DNA from: G963662985 sp963662985
GTDB lineage: Bacteria; Chloroflexota; Anaerolineae; Anaerolineales; UBA11579
Direction of reading: 5' to 3'
DNA length: 64,000 nt
Assembly: GCA_963662985.1 (NCBI GenBank)
Contig: OY760067.1
Coordinates: forward strand, 496,001 to 560,000
Shown here: positions 16,802 through 26,601 of the stretch, piece after piece
Layout: each line of letters starts with the position of its first letter
Position numbering within the stretch: the first letter of the stretch is position 1
Made by a program: the position numbers and the translations under genes
Notes under the pieces: model-generated
The model's database searches: none
What the model was told of the DNA's origin: nothing
The model's input: the letters and a program-made list of their open reading frames with translations, nothing else

Positions 16802-18100
16802 TTATTCCGTATAAAGTTTAATATTCAATTTTTTATGAAATTCTTCACCTTTCGGATGTCCATTAGTCAAAAGCATTAAATCTTTATTGAAAGGAATAAT
16901 CAAAGATAAACTCATAAATATAATTCCTGTGATGAAAAACCATATATTAATTCCGATCCAATCAGAAACAGGGCCAGCAATGATTAAGCCAATTGGAGTA
17001 CCTAAAGAACTCACACTTGTCACAAGTGATCCTAATCTTCCTTGCATTTCTGGATGTACAACTTCTTGCATTGCAGCGCTCATCGGAGCATTTGTAACAA
17101 CCATACCAAAACCAACAAAAGCCATTCCAAAATATCCAAAGATGATTTCCCCTTCTGGAGAAATACCAAACAAAACCATACCAATTCCCATTAAGGCAAC
17201 CCCCAGCATCATTGAATACATTTTTTTCTTAAATCCACCCCAAGCACTCATTAAAATTCCACTAACTAATATTCCAACTCCAAATATAGACTGCAATAAG
17301 CCTAATTCCATCACTCCTTTTTGAAAATGGTCTGTTACAAATAAGGCAAGCAATGAAAAAGCAGGTGTAATTGTTGCATTCAAGATTAAAGAAAATACAA
17401 CTAAAAACACTAAACCTCTCCAAGTAATCAGATATTTAAAACCATCTCTAAGAATATGAAAATACGATTTAATTACTAACATTTTCTCTGTAGTATTTCC
17501 CATAACTGATGGAACATGAATGAAAAACAAAATAGTAATTGCCACAACTGCGGTAAACACATCAATCCATAACAACCCTTGAATATCAATTAACTTCAAT
17601 AAAATTGCTCCTAATGGAGCACCAATAATATTCATTACTCCATTAAATGCCTGATCTAATCCACCCACATTAGTTAACCGTTCTTTAGGAACCATTATTG
17701 GAATTGTAGAAAAAGAAGCACTTGAATGAAAAGCGCCTGATAATGAACGCAAAAATAGCACAATAAAAATATGCCAAATCTCAACAATATCAAAGAAAAA
17801 TAAAAATGAAAGAATGAGCGTAAAAAGCGCAATCATACCATCTGCCAACATCATTATTTTCTTTCGACTCCATCGATTAATTAATGGACCAATAAATGGA
17901 GCTAAAACAACTTGGGGTAATAAACCTACCAAAGAAGCCATAGAGAGAACTGTAGCCGATGAATAAGTTTCTGTTAAATACCAAATAATACCAAATGAAA
18001 CAAGCTTTGATCCTAATAATGATATTTTTTACCCTCCCCAAATTGAAAAAAAGGGAGTCTTCCATTTTTTATTATCTTTTACTGAAAAATGTGTAACCAT
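16802..18100 (-). pseudogene. MFS transporter paralogue with in-frame TAA
   Basis: From the ATG at 18100 the frame reads MVTHFSVKDNKKWKTPFFSI then WGG, a TAA at 18031-18029, then KISLLGSKLVSFGIIWYLTE and on to the end with no further stop. The paralogue next door has Gln at the stop position (WAGQKLSLLGS), so a single CAA to TAA change accounts for it. The rest, including MVPKERLTNVGGLDQ and the MQEVVHPEMQGR loop, is well conserved over 400 codons. The gene is much richer in A+T than its neighbour. It may be a very recent pseudogene, a restart product from the ATG at 17941 (which would lack the first helix), or a sequence error. Confidence 0.85.
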
Positions 18101-18207
18101 CGTAAACCTTTCATTAATTAAATTTACTTATTTAGTAATTTACTATGTCAGTACATGTGTGCAAGTATAACTTCAATCCCTAATTAAGTCCATAATAATT
18201 AAAATAA

Positions 18208-18237
18208 AAAAAGAACATGTTTTACATGTTCTTTTAA
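18208..18237. terminator. hairpin terminator between M16C gene and MFS pseudogene
   Basis: AAGAACATGT (18211-18220) pairs perfectly with ACATGTTCTT (18224-18233) around a three-base loop, with T/A runs on both sides. Confidence 0.85.
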
Positions 18238-18254
18238 AAATAAAAATCGTTTTC

Positions 18255-21161
18255 TTATATTTCTTTTAATTTTAATCTGTACGATAATGCTTTATTTGCA
18301 TCAGAAATTGATCTTTCATTTCCTAATACCACTATCACACCGTCTTCTTTAACAACTTGCAAAAGCGCTACTATTTTTTTCATATCACTTAATGAAGTAC
18401 TCAATATATCATCTCGAAAAGATTGCCGATAATCATCTGATATTTCTTGTAGGATCCATTTCAATGCTAAATGCCCTTTTTGATCAGGCATTAATGGAGC
18501 GTCAATTGTTGCGATTGTGGCTATAATAGCTTTTGTAACTTCAGCCTCGCTTAAATTCAAAGAATTCATATATTCTCCAGCACCATCATATGCCATTAGA
18601 GTTTTCAATACATTCGGATCACGATAAGATTGGTAAGAGAATGTTTTTGATAACTGCCCTAAACCTGCTCCTCCTCCATAAGCTCCTCCAATTACACGAA
18701 CTTGGTCCCAAATGTAAGAATTAGAAAGATAACGAGTCGCAACTTGCAAACTTCCTTCTTTAACTAACTCCTGATCTTTCAAATTCAAGCCTTTTCCAAC
18801 ATAGTTTACTTGCGCTGGGATAAAATAAGCTTCATTTTCAACTGGGACTCCACCCTTCCAAGAAACAATCTGCCCTTTTTTACTAGAAATTTTCTCTATA
18901 AAATTATTTACTAAAGGATAAACTTTTTCCCATCCATCTTCTTCAACTGTCACATCTATTATCATGCCATCGCGGTCAATCAACACATCCCATAGTTTTT
19001 CAATTTCTTTTTGAACATTTTTCCAATCATTTTTCACTCTTTTTTCAAGTTCCTGCAAAAAATGTAAATATGAAATTCCAGATGTGATTTCAGTTAACCA
19101 GCCACTCGTTGTCATCATTCCATTTATTCGCTTTTGCGCCATTACATGCCCATATGGCACCATCATTGATTCTAAGTTCACACGCATCTGCAAAACAACT
19201 TGCAAAAATCGCTCTTTAATCTGCAAATTTGGATTCAGAACCATTTCTTCTATTAAGTCAAAAAGTGCTTTAGCTTGAGAAACTAAAGTCTTTCCTTGAA
19301 CAAAATAATATACAACAAATTCTTTACTATCAAGTTTTATTCCAGAAAATAATGAGCCATTCACTCCACCTGTTTCTTGCCCAATTTTTTGGATTAATCT
19401 CACAAAATCCATATTTACTGTTCCCATTTGGGTCAATAAAGCTGAGAAGATTCCAAAATAAGGTAATAGTTCTTCAGGTACCCTATTCACATTAAAGCCC
19501 AATGTCAAATATAAGATGCCATTTGTATCAAGATCATGCCAATAAATTGGTCTCCCCAAACATGAAAAAACTTCAGTGGGAATTTCTCGAATCTTTCTAT
19601 CCAAATCCTCTAATTTTAACATTGGTAATGTTGCCAATGCTTTTTCAGAGTTTGGTTTTTCTTGAAACTCCAAAAGCTCTTTTGAGTTTTTTATAATAGC
19701 ATTAACTTCCTTTTTAGATAAATCCCTTTGAATCGCTGCAAATTTCAATTTTTCCTCGTTATTACGTTTAAATTCTAATTCATTATCTGGATCAAGTTGC
19801 ACAACAACATAATGAGGATTATCTAAAATATCCTTAGCTATTATTTTTTCAAAAAAAGAATTGTCTTCAAAAATCTGTTTTTTTAATTCAAATAAAGGTT
19901 TTTCAAAAGAGATTGCATCAATCGGATTTTTGTCATAATTCCAAAAAGCAAGAGCTGATAACATCAACATTAAACCACGAGGATACGAACCTGAATTATT
20001 TTCACGCAATGAAAATTCAATGCTATTTATAGCAGCTTTAATCATTTCTTGATCAATTCCTTCATCAACAATTTGTTGTAAAGAATTTTGAATAAAAGGG
20101 ATTATTTTATCAACATTTTCTGAATTAACTCCTTTCATTCCAAAAGAAAGTGACCACTGTCGCATTTCACTCTCTAGACCATAACCAGCTAATCCATCTC
20201 CCAAACCAGAATCAATTAAATCTTTATGAAGAGGTGAGGCTGCAGTGCCAAATAATATATAATACAACATAGACCATTTCATTGCATCAAAGGAAGTTTC
20301 AACTTCTGGCAAAAGATAATTTATAGTCACATAATGTCCATCATCTTCATCTGATGCAGCATATGGCTGTTGAATGAATATAGGAGCTTTTCTTTTAGTT
20401 TGAATTGGAATTGAAGAATCAACATTTAACAGCTCATACCCATCAAAGTAATTACTCATCAATCGCAAACGCTCTTCTAAAGGATCATTCCCATAAAAAT
20501 ATACTAAAGCATTTGACGGATGATAATAAGTACGGTGAAAATCAATAAATTCTTTATATGTTAATTCTGGAATAACATCTGGATTACCACCAGAGTCTAA
20601 ATGATAAGGATGTTTTTCATCAAACAAATTTTGTAATGCAATATCAGTCAATCGATCATCTGCATCTGAATAAGCACCTTTCATCTCATTATATACTACC
20701 CCCTTAATACTCAATTCATCATCTGGATTTTCCATGTCATAATGCCACCCTTCTTGATCTAAAACTTCGCGTTTTAGTAATGGGTGTAAAACTGCATCCA
20801 TGTAAACATCGACTAGATTATAAAAATCTTGTAAATTTTGACTTGCACATGGATAACAAGTTTTATCAGGATAAGTAAATGCATTTACAAATGTTTGAAG
20901 GGAACCTTTAATAATTTCGATAAATGGCTCTTTAACTGGGTATTTCTTTGAGCCATTTAGAACACTATGTTCAAGAATATGAGCCACGCCATTAGATGTT
21001 TTTGGTACTGTTCGAAAATTTATTGAAAACACTTTATGTTCATCGTCATTTTCTATCGATAATATTTGAGCTCCTGTTTTGACATGCCTAAACAAACAGG
21101 CTTTCATTTGATACTCTTTGATAAAGGTTTCTTGAATAACTTCAAAACCATATAAATTCAT
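18255..21161 (-). CDS. M16C-family metalloprotease (PreP/Cym1-like)
   Basis: A 968-residue protein with the inverted zinc motif HILEH (residues 61-65), surrounded by the usual F-R-T-V-P...N-G-V-A-H-I-L-E-H-S-V-L-N-G-S sequence. YNEMKGAYSD (about 158-166) supplies the distal glutamate. The length and the two-halved layout with an M16C-associated middle are those of presequence-protease-like enzymes that degrade peptides of about 10-65 residues in a closed chamber. No signal peptide is seen, so it is probably cytoplasmic. The start follows GAGGTTATT. It is the first protein-coding gene of the AT-rich block and is followed by the terminator at 18211. Its upstream neighbour on the same strand is a 2H phosphoesterase 27 bp away. 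Confidence 0.9.
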   Translation of the reverse strand: MNLYGFEVIQETFIKEYQMKACLFRHVKTGAQILSIENDDEHKVFSINFRTVPKTSNGVAHILEHSVLNGSKKYPVKEPFIEIIKGSLQTFVNAFTYPDKTCYPCASQNLQDFYNLVDVYMDAVLHPLLKREVLDQEGWHYDMENPDDELSIKGVVYNEMKGAYSDADDRLTDIALQNLFDEKHPYHLDSGGNPDVIPELTYKEFIDFHRTYYHPSNALVYFYGNDPLEERLRLMSNYFDGYELLNVDSSIPIQTKRKAPIFIQQPYAASDEDDGHYVTINYLLPEVETSFDAMKWSMLYYILFGTAASPLHKDLIDSGLGDGLAGYGLESEMRQWSLSFGMKGVNSENVDKIIPFIQNSLQQIVDEGIDQEMIKAAINSIEFSLRENNSGSYPRGLMLMLSALAFWNYDKNPIDAISFEKPLFELKKQIFEDNSFFEKIIAKDILDNPHYVVVQLDPDNELEFKRNNEEKLKFAAIQRDLSKKEVNAIIKNSKELLEFQEKPNSEKALATLPMLKLEDLDRKIREIPTEVFSCLGRPIYWHDLDTNGILYLTLGFNVNRVPEELLPYFGIFSALLTQMGTVNMDFVRLIQKIGQETGGVNGSLFSGIKLDSKEFVVYYFVQGKTLVSQAKALFDLIEEMVLNPNLQIKERFLQVVLQMRVNLESMMVPYGHVMAQKRINGMMTTSGWLTEITSGISYLHFLQELEKRVKNDWKNVQKEIEKLWDVLIDRDGMIIDVTVEEDGWEKVYPLVNNFIEKISSKKGQIVSWKGGVPVENEAYFIPAQVNYVGKGLNLKDQELVKEGSLQVATRYLSNSYIWDQVRVIGGAYGGGAGLGQLSKTFSYQSYRDPNVLKTLMAYDGAGEYMNSLNLSEAEVTKAIIATIATIDAPLMPDQKGHLALKWILQEISDDYRQSFRDDILSTSLSDMKKIVALLQVVKEDGVIVVLGNERSISDANKALSYRLKLKEI

Positions 21162-21187
21162 AATAATAACCTCAATGTTTTCTTAAT

Positions 21188-21721
21188 TTAAAATAAATCA
21201 ATAGTAAATAATCGCCGCCATTCACCATATTCATATGTATGAAGGCATATGGATTTGACTTCAATTTCTTTGTTAAACTTTCTTTCTAATATACAAGGTA
21301 AAAACTCGCTAATAGTTTTCAAATCTGTACCAGGTTCTATCAGTGTTAAATGTGGCATCCAGTTTTCAGGTAACCAATAGCTTTCTAAGCTAGTAATATA
21401 TGGTTGGCTAACATCAGTAATAATTCCATGGATTTTAGTAATAAAAGGAGACTTTACCATATTTAAATACACAACTGGTTTTTCTCCTGTAAAAATGCCT
21501 ATACCAGCTAATTTAATTTTAAAGGGTCTTTGACCTAAAAAAGCATTTCGCAAAATCATTTCAAATTCTTGAACTTGATATCTTTCTGCAGCTTGCCATG
21601 TAAAATGAGGGTATATAAAAGATAATTTTGATTTTTCACCGCAACTCGTTTCAACTTGAGACCAAATCGACCGAATTATTTCATTGGATTCTTCACTAAA
21701 CTCTGCAATTAATGCTTGCAT
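21188..21721 (-). CDS. 2H phosphoesterase / 2'-5' RNA ligase-like protein
   Basis: A 177-residue protein with two H-x-T motifs 85 residues apart: HFTW (His39) and HLTL (His124). This pair is the catalytic signature of the 2H (LigT/YjcG-like) superfamily, which hydrolyses 2'-5' or cyclic phosphodiesters. The remaining sequence is compatible with the bilobal fold, with glycine turns after IGIFTGE and MVKSPF. Start follows GAGGTAATTT. It shares an operon-like arrangement with the M16C peptidase. Substrate is unknown. Confidence 0.85.
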   Translation of the reverse strand: MQALIAEFSEESNEIIRSIWSQVETSCGEKSKLSFIYPHFTWQAAERYQVQEFEMILRNAFLGQRPFKIKLAGIGIFTGEKPVVYLNMVKSPFITKIHGIITDVSQPYITSLESYWLPENWMPHLTLIEPGTDLKTISEFLPCILERKFNKEIEVKSICLHTYEYGEWRRLFTIDLF

Positions 21722-21771
21722 AAATTACCTCAAACATAAATTTCTATTTGCTATAACTAAATATCGAAAGT

Positions 21772-23034
21772 TTAGAACTTTGATATTTCTTTTTGATATA
21801 GTCTAACCATTTTTTTTGCAATAGAAGCCCAACCATATTTTTTAGAATACCTCTCCGCTTGAGCACCTATTTTATTTCTTAATTCAGGATTTTTCATTAG
21901 TAATGCTATTTTATCAGCTAAAGCTTCAGGATTTCCATCAGGAACTGTAAATCCTGTCTCCTCGTTTTTTACCAAACATGCTAAACCGCCCACATCAGAA
22001 GCGATCACAGGTGTCCCACACGCCATCGCTTCTAATGCAACAATTCCAAATGATTCATATTTCGAAGGTACAACCACCATATTAGCTGCTGAATAATAAT
22101 AAGGCAATTCATCTTGTCCTTTTTTACCTATAAAATTAACATAACTTTCCACCCCTAATTCTTCTCGAATTTTAAATAAACGAGCCATCTCCTCCCCTAT
22201 TTTCTCATCTGTTGCTGTAGTATCTCCACCAATAATAGTTAAACATATACTACTTTCGTCTATATCACTTCGTTTTCGTAATTCACCCAAAGCACGCATT
22301 AAAGTATCAATTCCTTTTAGTGGCTCTATTCTCCCCACAAACAAAATCATACAATCTTTCTTTTGATGTATATAAGCCCGAGCTTCTTCTTTATCAATTG
22401 GGTAAAAATGGCCTAAATTTACCCCTGGTGGAATTATTTTAGTTTGAATTTTATCTATATTATATAATCCAACTAACTCTTTTACTTCTGCTTCTGTTGA
22501 AACAACTATTCTGTTTGATGCAGCGATTACTTCTTTTTCACCATTAACTCGATAATCCCCTTCATATTCACTTGAAGCAGCAATTTTATTTTTTAATAAA
22601 GCAAGTGTATGAAACATTGATATCATTGGCACATGCCATTCTTTTTTCAATTTTTTTCCAGCTATCCCAGACATCCAATAGTGGGAATGAATCACATCAT
22701 AATGAATATTTTTTTCATTTGAAAATTGAGAAATTTTATCTGCAAAATCTGTAACATATTGAGCCAATTCTGGTTTAGGAAGCGGGATTTCTGGGCCTGC
22801 TGGAATATGGACAACTCTATTTCCATAACCAAGATCATGTATAACATGAGGTACATGTTCATCTTGAGATCTGGTAAATACATCAACATGAACATCTAAG
22901 CGCCCTAAGTACCTAGTTAACTCCTTTACATACACATTCATTCCTCCCGTATCTTTTCCACCTAATGTTGCTAAAGGACAAGTATGAAATGAAAGCATTG
23001 CTATATTCAGATTCCTTTTTTTACGTAACATCAT
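21772..23034 (-). CDS. GT4-family glycosyltransferase (MshA/sucrose-synthase-like)
   Basis: A 420-residue retaining GT-B transferase. N-terminal motifs include FHTCPLATLGGKDTGGMNVY (donor/acceptor-binding G-G-M-N-V-Y) and VIHSHYWMSG. C-terminal motifs include FVGRIEPLKGIDTL and the E-x7-E element ESFGIVALE (Glu327 and Glu335). These are shared with D-inositol-3-phosphate and sucrose-phosphate glycosyltransferases. The start, ATG-ATG in AATGATG, overlaps the end of the upstream gene by 14 bp, so the two are coupled. It probably transfers a sugar from a nucleotide donor in the cytoplasm. The acceptor cannot be read from the sequence, but two membrane glycosyltransferase-like genes precede it in the operon. 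Confidence 0.85.
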   Translation of the reverse strand: MMLRKKRNLNIAMLSFHTCPLATLGGKDTGGMNVYVKELTRYLGRLDVHVDVFTRSQDEHVPHVIHDLGYGNRVVHIPAGPEIPLPKPELAQYVTDFADKISQFSNEKNIHYDVIHSHYWMSGIAGKKLKKEWHVPMISMFHTLALLKNKIAASSEYEGDYRVNGEKEVIAASNRIVVSTEAEVKELVGLYNIDKIQTKIIPPGVNLGHFYPIDKEEARAYIHQKKDCMILFVGRIEPLKGIDTLMRALGELRKRSDIDESSICLTIIGGDTTATDEKIGEEMARLFKIREELGVESYVNFIGKKGQDELPYYYSAANMVVVPSKYESFGIVALEAMACGTPVIASDVGGLACLVKNEETGFTVPDGNPEALADKIALLMKNPELRNKIGAQAERYSKKYGWASIAKKMVRLYQKEISKF

Positions 23035-24355
23035 TATTTTTTTTCTCTCTTCTTATTCTAGAAAAGCGCTTTTTCAATTCAACTTTGATTTTTTCTCTTT
23101 TTGATTGAGGAATTTTTTCAAAATCAGTGATCCACCACCGGACCCAATATAAATTTCCAATAATAATTATCAAAGTAAAAAACTCTAACCAAAATACAGG
23201 TATTGTTTGTATAGTTAATATCCACAAAATTAAGCTAATTACACTGCTAACAATATATAAATTGGTTGATAACTTTTTTCCAAATTTCGCATACCATCCA
23301 ATAATTATGATTGCCATAGCTGGGTATAAAACAAAATAATCCGAGATAGAAATTGGAAATCCCATTAATGGGAGTAAGGAAAATTGCAAAACAATAAACC
23401 AAACAAAACTTAGCATTTTTCGTTTTCTAACTAATATAAATTCTATTAAATAAATTGCCAAAACCAATCCAATAATAATAAACTCAAAAATATTTGATTT
23501 AATTCCTGAAAATGAAGAAACATCAGATAGTATACCGAATCCAACTTTATCAATTGATATAGATATTGTATAAAAGAGTTCGAATAACCATTGCGGATCA
23601 ATAATAAAAGATAAAGCCAATAATATTACAATTACTAAAACAAATGATTTTAAGATTTTAAATCTTCTTTGTGAAAATAAATAAAAAAATATTGCTACCA
23701 TAAAAGGTAAAAACAATAGAAATCTAGCTAGTAATAGGCCTAAAAAAACTCCAGCAAGTTCATCTTTTTCATTAACAATAAGATATACAACTAACCAAGC
23801 AAAAAATATTTCTAAAATTATTAATGAGCCATTTACCAGAGAGATAAAAACAATAGGTAAAAACAACAAACTACTCATTAAAAAAATAAAAACCATTCTT
23901 CGATTCCGTTTAGGGATAATACCGCTTATCGAAAGAATTATCCCTATAATAGCAGCTTCATTTATAACCAGCCAAACTAACAAAGCTGTTTTATGAGTAG
24001 GAATCAAAATGGGTATAAACATTAATATTATTGCTGGGATTCCATTTAAAAAATAAAATTGAGAATCATTTTGAGCTTTAGATATTTCATAAACCCATGA
24101 ATTATTCTCTTTATTATATTTCGTTGATAAATCATCAATTTTTAATTTTGTCTCGTTTGAATAAGGCGATAGGTTTTCTTCAATTATAGCTCTACCACGA
24201 ATATACATCGGTGAAAATTCAGCTGCAAAATAGTCTTCATTAATTAAGTTATTATTTAAAGCGAACAATAATAAACTTATAAAAATTAAAAACAATATTT
24301 TTATTTGAGATTTTTTTTCATTAATTTTTTGTTTTATCATAAAGCTTTCTTTCAA
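23021..24355 (-). CDS. polytopic GT-C-like membrane protein (DUF2029/GT87-like)
   Basis: A 444-residue protein with about ten hydrophobic segments and a first periplasmic-side loop carrying FSPMYIRGRAIIEENLSPYS, a layout typical of GT87/GT-C glycosyltransferases (an acidic/Tyr-rich EL1 loop). The start is a TTG at 24355, which follows AAGGA at 6 bp; the next ATG at 24340 is too far from it. The C-terminus is a basic tail (VELKKRFSRIRREKKNN). It would transfer sugars from a lipid-linked donor on the outer face of the membrane. It overlaps the downstream GT4 gene by 14 bp. The catalytic acid cannot be assigned with certainty. Confidence 0.65.
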   Translation of the reverse strand: MKESFMIKQKINEKKSQIKILFLIFISLLLFALNNNLINEDYFAAEFSPMYIRGRAIIEENLSPYSNETKLKIDDLSTKYNKENNSWVYEISKAQNDSQFYFLNGIPAIILMFIPILIPTHKTALLVWLVINEAAIIGIILSISGIIPKRNRRMVFIFLMSSLLFLPIVFISLVNGSLIILEIFFAWLVVYLIVNEKDELAGVFLGLLLARFLLFLPFMVAIFFYLFSQRRFKILKSFVLVIVILLALSFIIDPQWLFELFYTISISIDKVGFGILSDVSSFSGIKSNIFEFIIIGLVLAIYLIEFILVRKRKMLSFVWFIVLQFSLLPLMGFPISISDYFVLYPAMAIIIIGWYAKFGKKLSTNLYIVSSVISLILWILTIQTIPVFWLEFFTLIIIIGNLYWVRWWITDFEKIPQSKREKIKVELKKRFSRIRREKKNNDVT

Positions 24356-24357
24356 GT

Positions 24358-25857
24358 CTATTCCTTATAGAAAATTACAGCTTTATCATCTTCAAAGACT
24401 AAATTCCAATTTTCATATACTAATACTTTTGCTAAAGTTGCCTCTGGTGCAACTATAACTGTTCTTATATCCCATTTTTCCAATAACTCAACCCAACCAT
24501 CTTCAGCATTATAGATTTGATCATATTCACTTAAAAATTCATCTCTATATAAATCAGCTCTTCCATCAATATAAACTTTTACATCCGGAATTTCCCAGAT
24601 TATATAACCGCCATCACCATATTTATTAAAAAGATTTCCTTGAACTCCATTTTCTTTCAAATAAGCAACACCTTCAACTGGTAATCTCTCTGCCAAATAT
24701 CCGTCCACATCTAAATTAATAAAATATTTATCAACGATAATCATGGTTGAAATCAATAATACAAAAACTAAAAATATTATATTGATAGCATTTGATACTC
24801 TTTTTGGTAATGATTTATTAAATTTACTTAATTTATTTTGATTTATTTTTACCTTTATTTCGTCAAGTAAATATGTTCCATATCTTGAAAGTACCAACAA
24901 AGAGGCTAACACAAAATATGGAAGAAAACGCACATATATCAACATCGCTATAAAAAAGCCTAAAAATAATAGAATATCTGTAATTATTATTTTCTTTTTA
25001 CTATAAATTATCAAAAAGATATCGATAATAAATATTATTAGATCAAATTTCATATATGTTATATGAAAATTAGGTGATTGCCATTCATTAATTTTCTCAA
25101 TTGCTAAATTTATATCCATTTGCTCGAAAGTATATAAAATCATTCTTGGGCCTTCAGGATTTATTGATAAAGCAATTAAAAATAATGAAAAAACTAATAT
25201 TAAATGTCCTATTGGCGATTTAATAAGTTCTTTAATAAGTTTTTTTAAATTTAATTCCTCATTATTTTCCTTTATATTATTCTGCCAAAAAACTAATAGT
25301 TCATTCACAAAATACACTCCCCATATCAAAACCGCTAAAAGTATACCTCCATGAGCATTTGCCCAAACAATCATTAAAATAGGCAAAAGATATAAAGTAC
25401 TAAATTTTCGTTTTCTAAACAATTCAAATCGCCAAATAAAAATAGCAACCATAAGATTTGAGACTAAAACAGGTCTAGGTAAGCGATATGCGCTCATAAC
25501 AATCACACCTAAAATAAGAACAAACCCATTCCAATAAGTATTTCCATCCATTGCTAAAAAAATAAAAAGAAAAGTTAATGTCATTAAAGATGCAACCCAA
25601 ATCATTAGACCCTGAAATCCTAACCAATTAAACATTCCGTATAACGTTATATCAGACAACCAATTTGTTGCTGGTCCATACCATTTCTCACCCGCTCTTG
25701 TGTATGAAAAAGGATCTGTATCAATGATTGATTTAGTTTCCCAGATTATTTCGCCAGTTTTCATATGCCACCATGTATCAAAGCCCATGCTCAATCCTAG
25801 CATCAAAATAAAAATTCCTATAAAAACTAAAATAATAAATAATTTTTTAGTAGTCAT
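24358..25857 (-). CDS. polytopic membrane protein of the GT-C type
   Basis: A 499-residue protein with about ten membrane segments. FDTWWHMKTGEIIWETKSI, DPFSYTRAGEKWY and WLSDITLYGMF (residues 27-75) form the conserved first extracellular loop of a family of large membrane proteins often annotated as glycosyltransferase-like. ADLYRDEFLSEYDQIY and VELLEKWDIRTVIV occur in the C-terminal soluble part. The start follows GAAGAGGTTTTC. It ends 3 bp before the next gene, so the three genes at 21772-25857 form one operon. Substrate unknown; a lipid-linked oligosaccharide process is plausible. Confidence 0.65.
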   Translation of the reverse strand: MTTKKLFIILVFIGIFILMLGLSMGFDTWWHMKTGEIIWETKSIIDTDPFSYTRAGEKWYGPATNWLSDITLYGMFNWLGFQGLMIWVASLMTLTFLFIFLAMDGNTYWNGFVLILGVIVMSAYRLPRPVLVSNLMVAIFIWRFELFRKRKFSTLYLLPILMIVWANAHGGILLAVLIWGVYFVNELLVFWQNNIKENNEELNLKKLIKELIKSPIGHLILVFSLFLIALSINPEGPRMILYTFEQMDINLAIEKINEWQSPNFHITYMKFDLIIFIIDIFLIIYSKKKIIITDILLFLGFFIAMLIYVRFLPYFVLASLLVLSRYGTYLLDEIKVKINQNKLSKFNKSLPKRVSNAINIIFLVFVLLISTMIIVDKYFINLDVDGYLAERLPVEGVAYLKENGVQGNLFNKYGDGGYIIWEIPDVKVYIDGRADLYRDEFLSEYDQIYNAEDGWVELLEKWDIRTVIVAPEATLAKVLVYENWNLVFEDDKAVIFYKE

Positions 25858-25939
25858 GAAAACCTCTTCTTCGTTTTCCTTATTTTACAATGATTTATTG
25901 ATAATTAGAACTAATCTTATTTTTACTAAATAAAATCTA

Positions 25940-25967
25940 TTGACAAATTAACAAAATAGCTTATTAT
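25940..25967 (+). promoter_or_regulatory. promoter of the TetR-esterase operon
   Basis: TTGACA (25940-25945) and TATTAT (25962-25967) are separated by 16 bp. The -10 box is overlapped by the operator. Confidence 0.75.
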
Positions 25968-26003
25968 TTGGACATAGTCCATATATGGACTGTGTCCAAA
26001 TAA
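25964..26003. promoter_or_regulatory. 40-bp operator palindrome
   Basis: A 40-bp inverted repeat with a single mismatch per 20-bp arm, centred at 25983.5. Its core is GGACATAGTCC-ATATAT-GGACTGTGTCC. Each GGAC-N3-GTCC block is itself a small palindrome, so two regulator dimers could bind side by side, as known for QacR. It overlaps the -10 box and start of transcription of the TetR gene, fitting autorepression. Confidence 0.85.
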
Positions 26004-26014
26004 AAGGATAGCTA

Positions 26015-26599
26015 ATGGAAAAATTAACTAAAAAAGAAAGAACTAAACGATTAATAATATCAACTTCAATTGATTTATTTAGCCAGTACGGTATAGAAAA
26101 TGTAACAATGGAGCAAATTTTTTCCTCTGCAAATATTGCAAAAGGAACATTATATAATTATTTTTCATCTAAAGAAGAAATTATTGCTACATATGTTGAA
26201 AATTCATTTTCTAATGAAGAAATTGTTCGGATTTCAAATATTGAAAAAATTAATTCTTTTAAAGAAAAATTTATATATATTTTTACAGAATTAACAAATA
26301 AAGTTGAAAAAAATAAAGATTTATTTGAGTATTATACGATATATAGAATGAAAGAAATGGTTTCATTTCAAGAAGAAAAAAAATCTGGTTTTTCAAAAAT
26401 ATCTAATTATTTAATTAAAGAAGGCATTAAAGATGGTGAAATCTCTCCTAATATATCTATATCATTCTTAAGAGATTTTTTCGATTTTATTTTTATTGAA
26501 ATAATAAAACAAATAAGTCTTAAAAAAGGCAAGGATAAAGAAATATTAATTGATAAATATGTTTCAATATTTTTTGATGGCACATCAAAAAAGGATTAA
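26015..26599 (+). CDS. TetR/AcrR-family regulator
   Basis: A 194-residue protein. Residues 8-55 are the TetR helix-turn-helix (RLIISTSIDLFSQYGIENVT and SSANIAKGTLYNYFSSKEEI). The C-terminal part is a helical ligand-binding domain without recognisable sub-family. ATG follows AAAAGGATAGCTA. The operator at 25964-26003 lies directly in front, so the protein probably represses its own operon, which also contains the downstream esterase. The coding sequence is very AT-rich. Confidence 0.9.
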   Translation: MEKLTKKERTKRLIISTSIDLFSQYGIENVTMEQIFSSANIAKGTLYNYFSSKEEIIATYVENSFSNEEIVRISNIEKINSFKEKFIYIFTELTNKVEKNKDLFEYYTIYRMKEMVSFQEEKKSGFSKISNYLIKEGIKDGEISPNISISFLRDFFDFIFIEIIKQISLKKGKDKEILIDKYVSIFFDGTSKKD

Positions 26600-26601
26600 A
26601 A

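Noticed and set aside
16802..17941. complete shorter MFS gene starting at 17941
   Set aside because: A start here would drop the first membrane helix that is encoded just upstream in the same frame after a single stop; a broken full-length gene is the better reading.
18029..18031. recoded TAA (readthrough or a different genetic code)
   Set aside because: No other gene in the window contains in-frame TAA and a release factor 2 that reads UAA is present.
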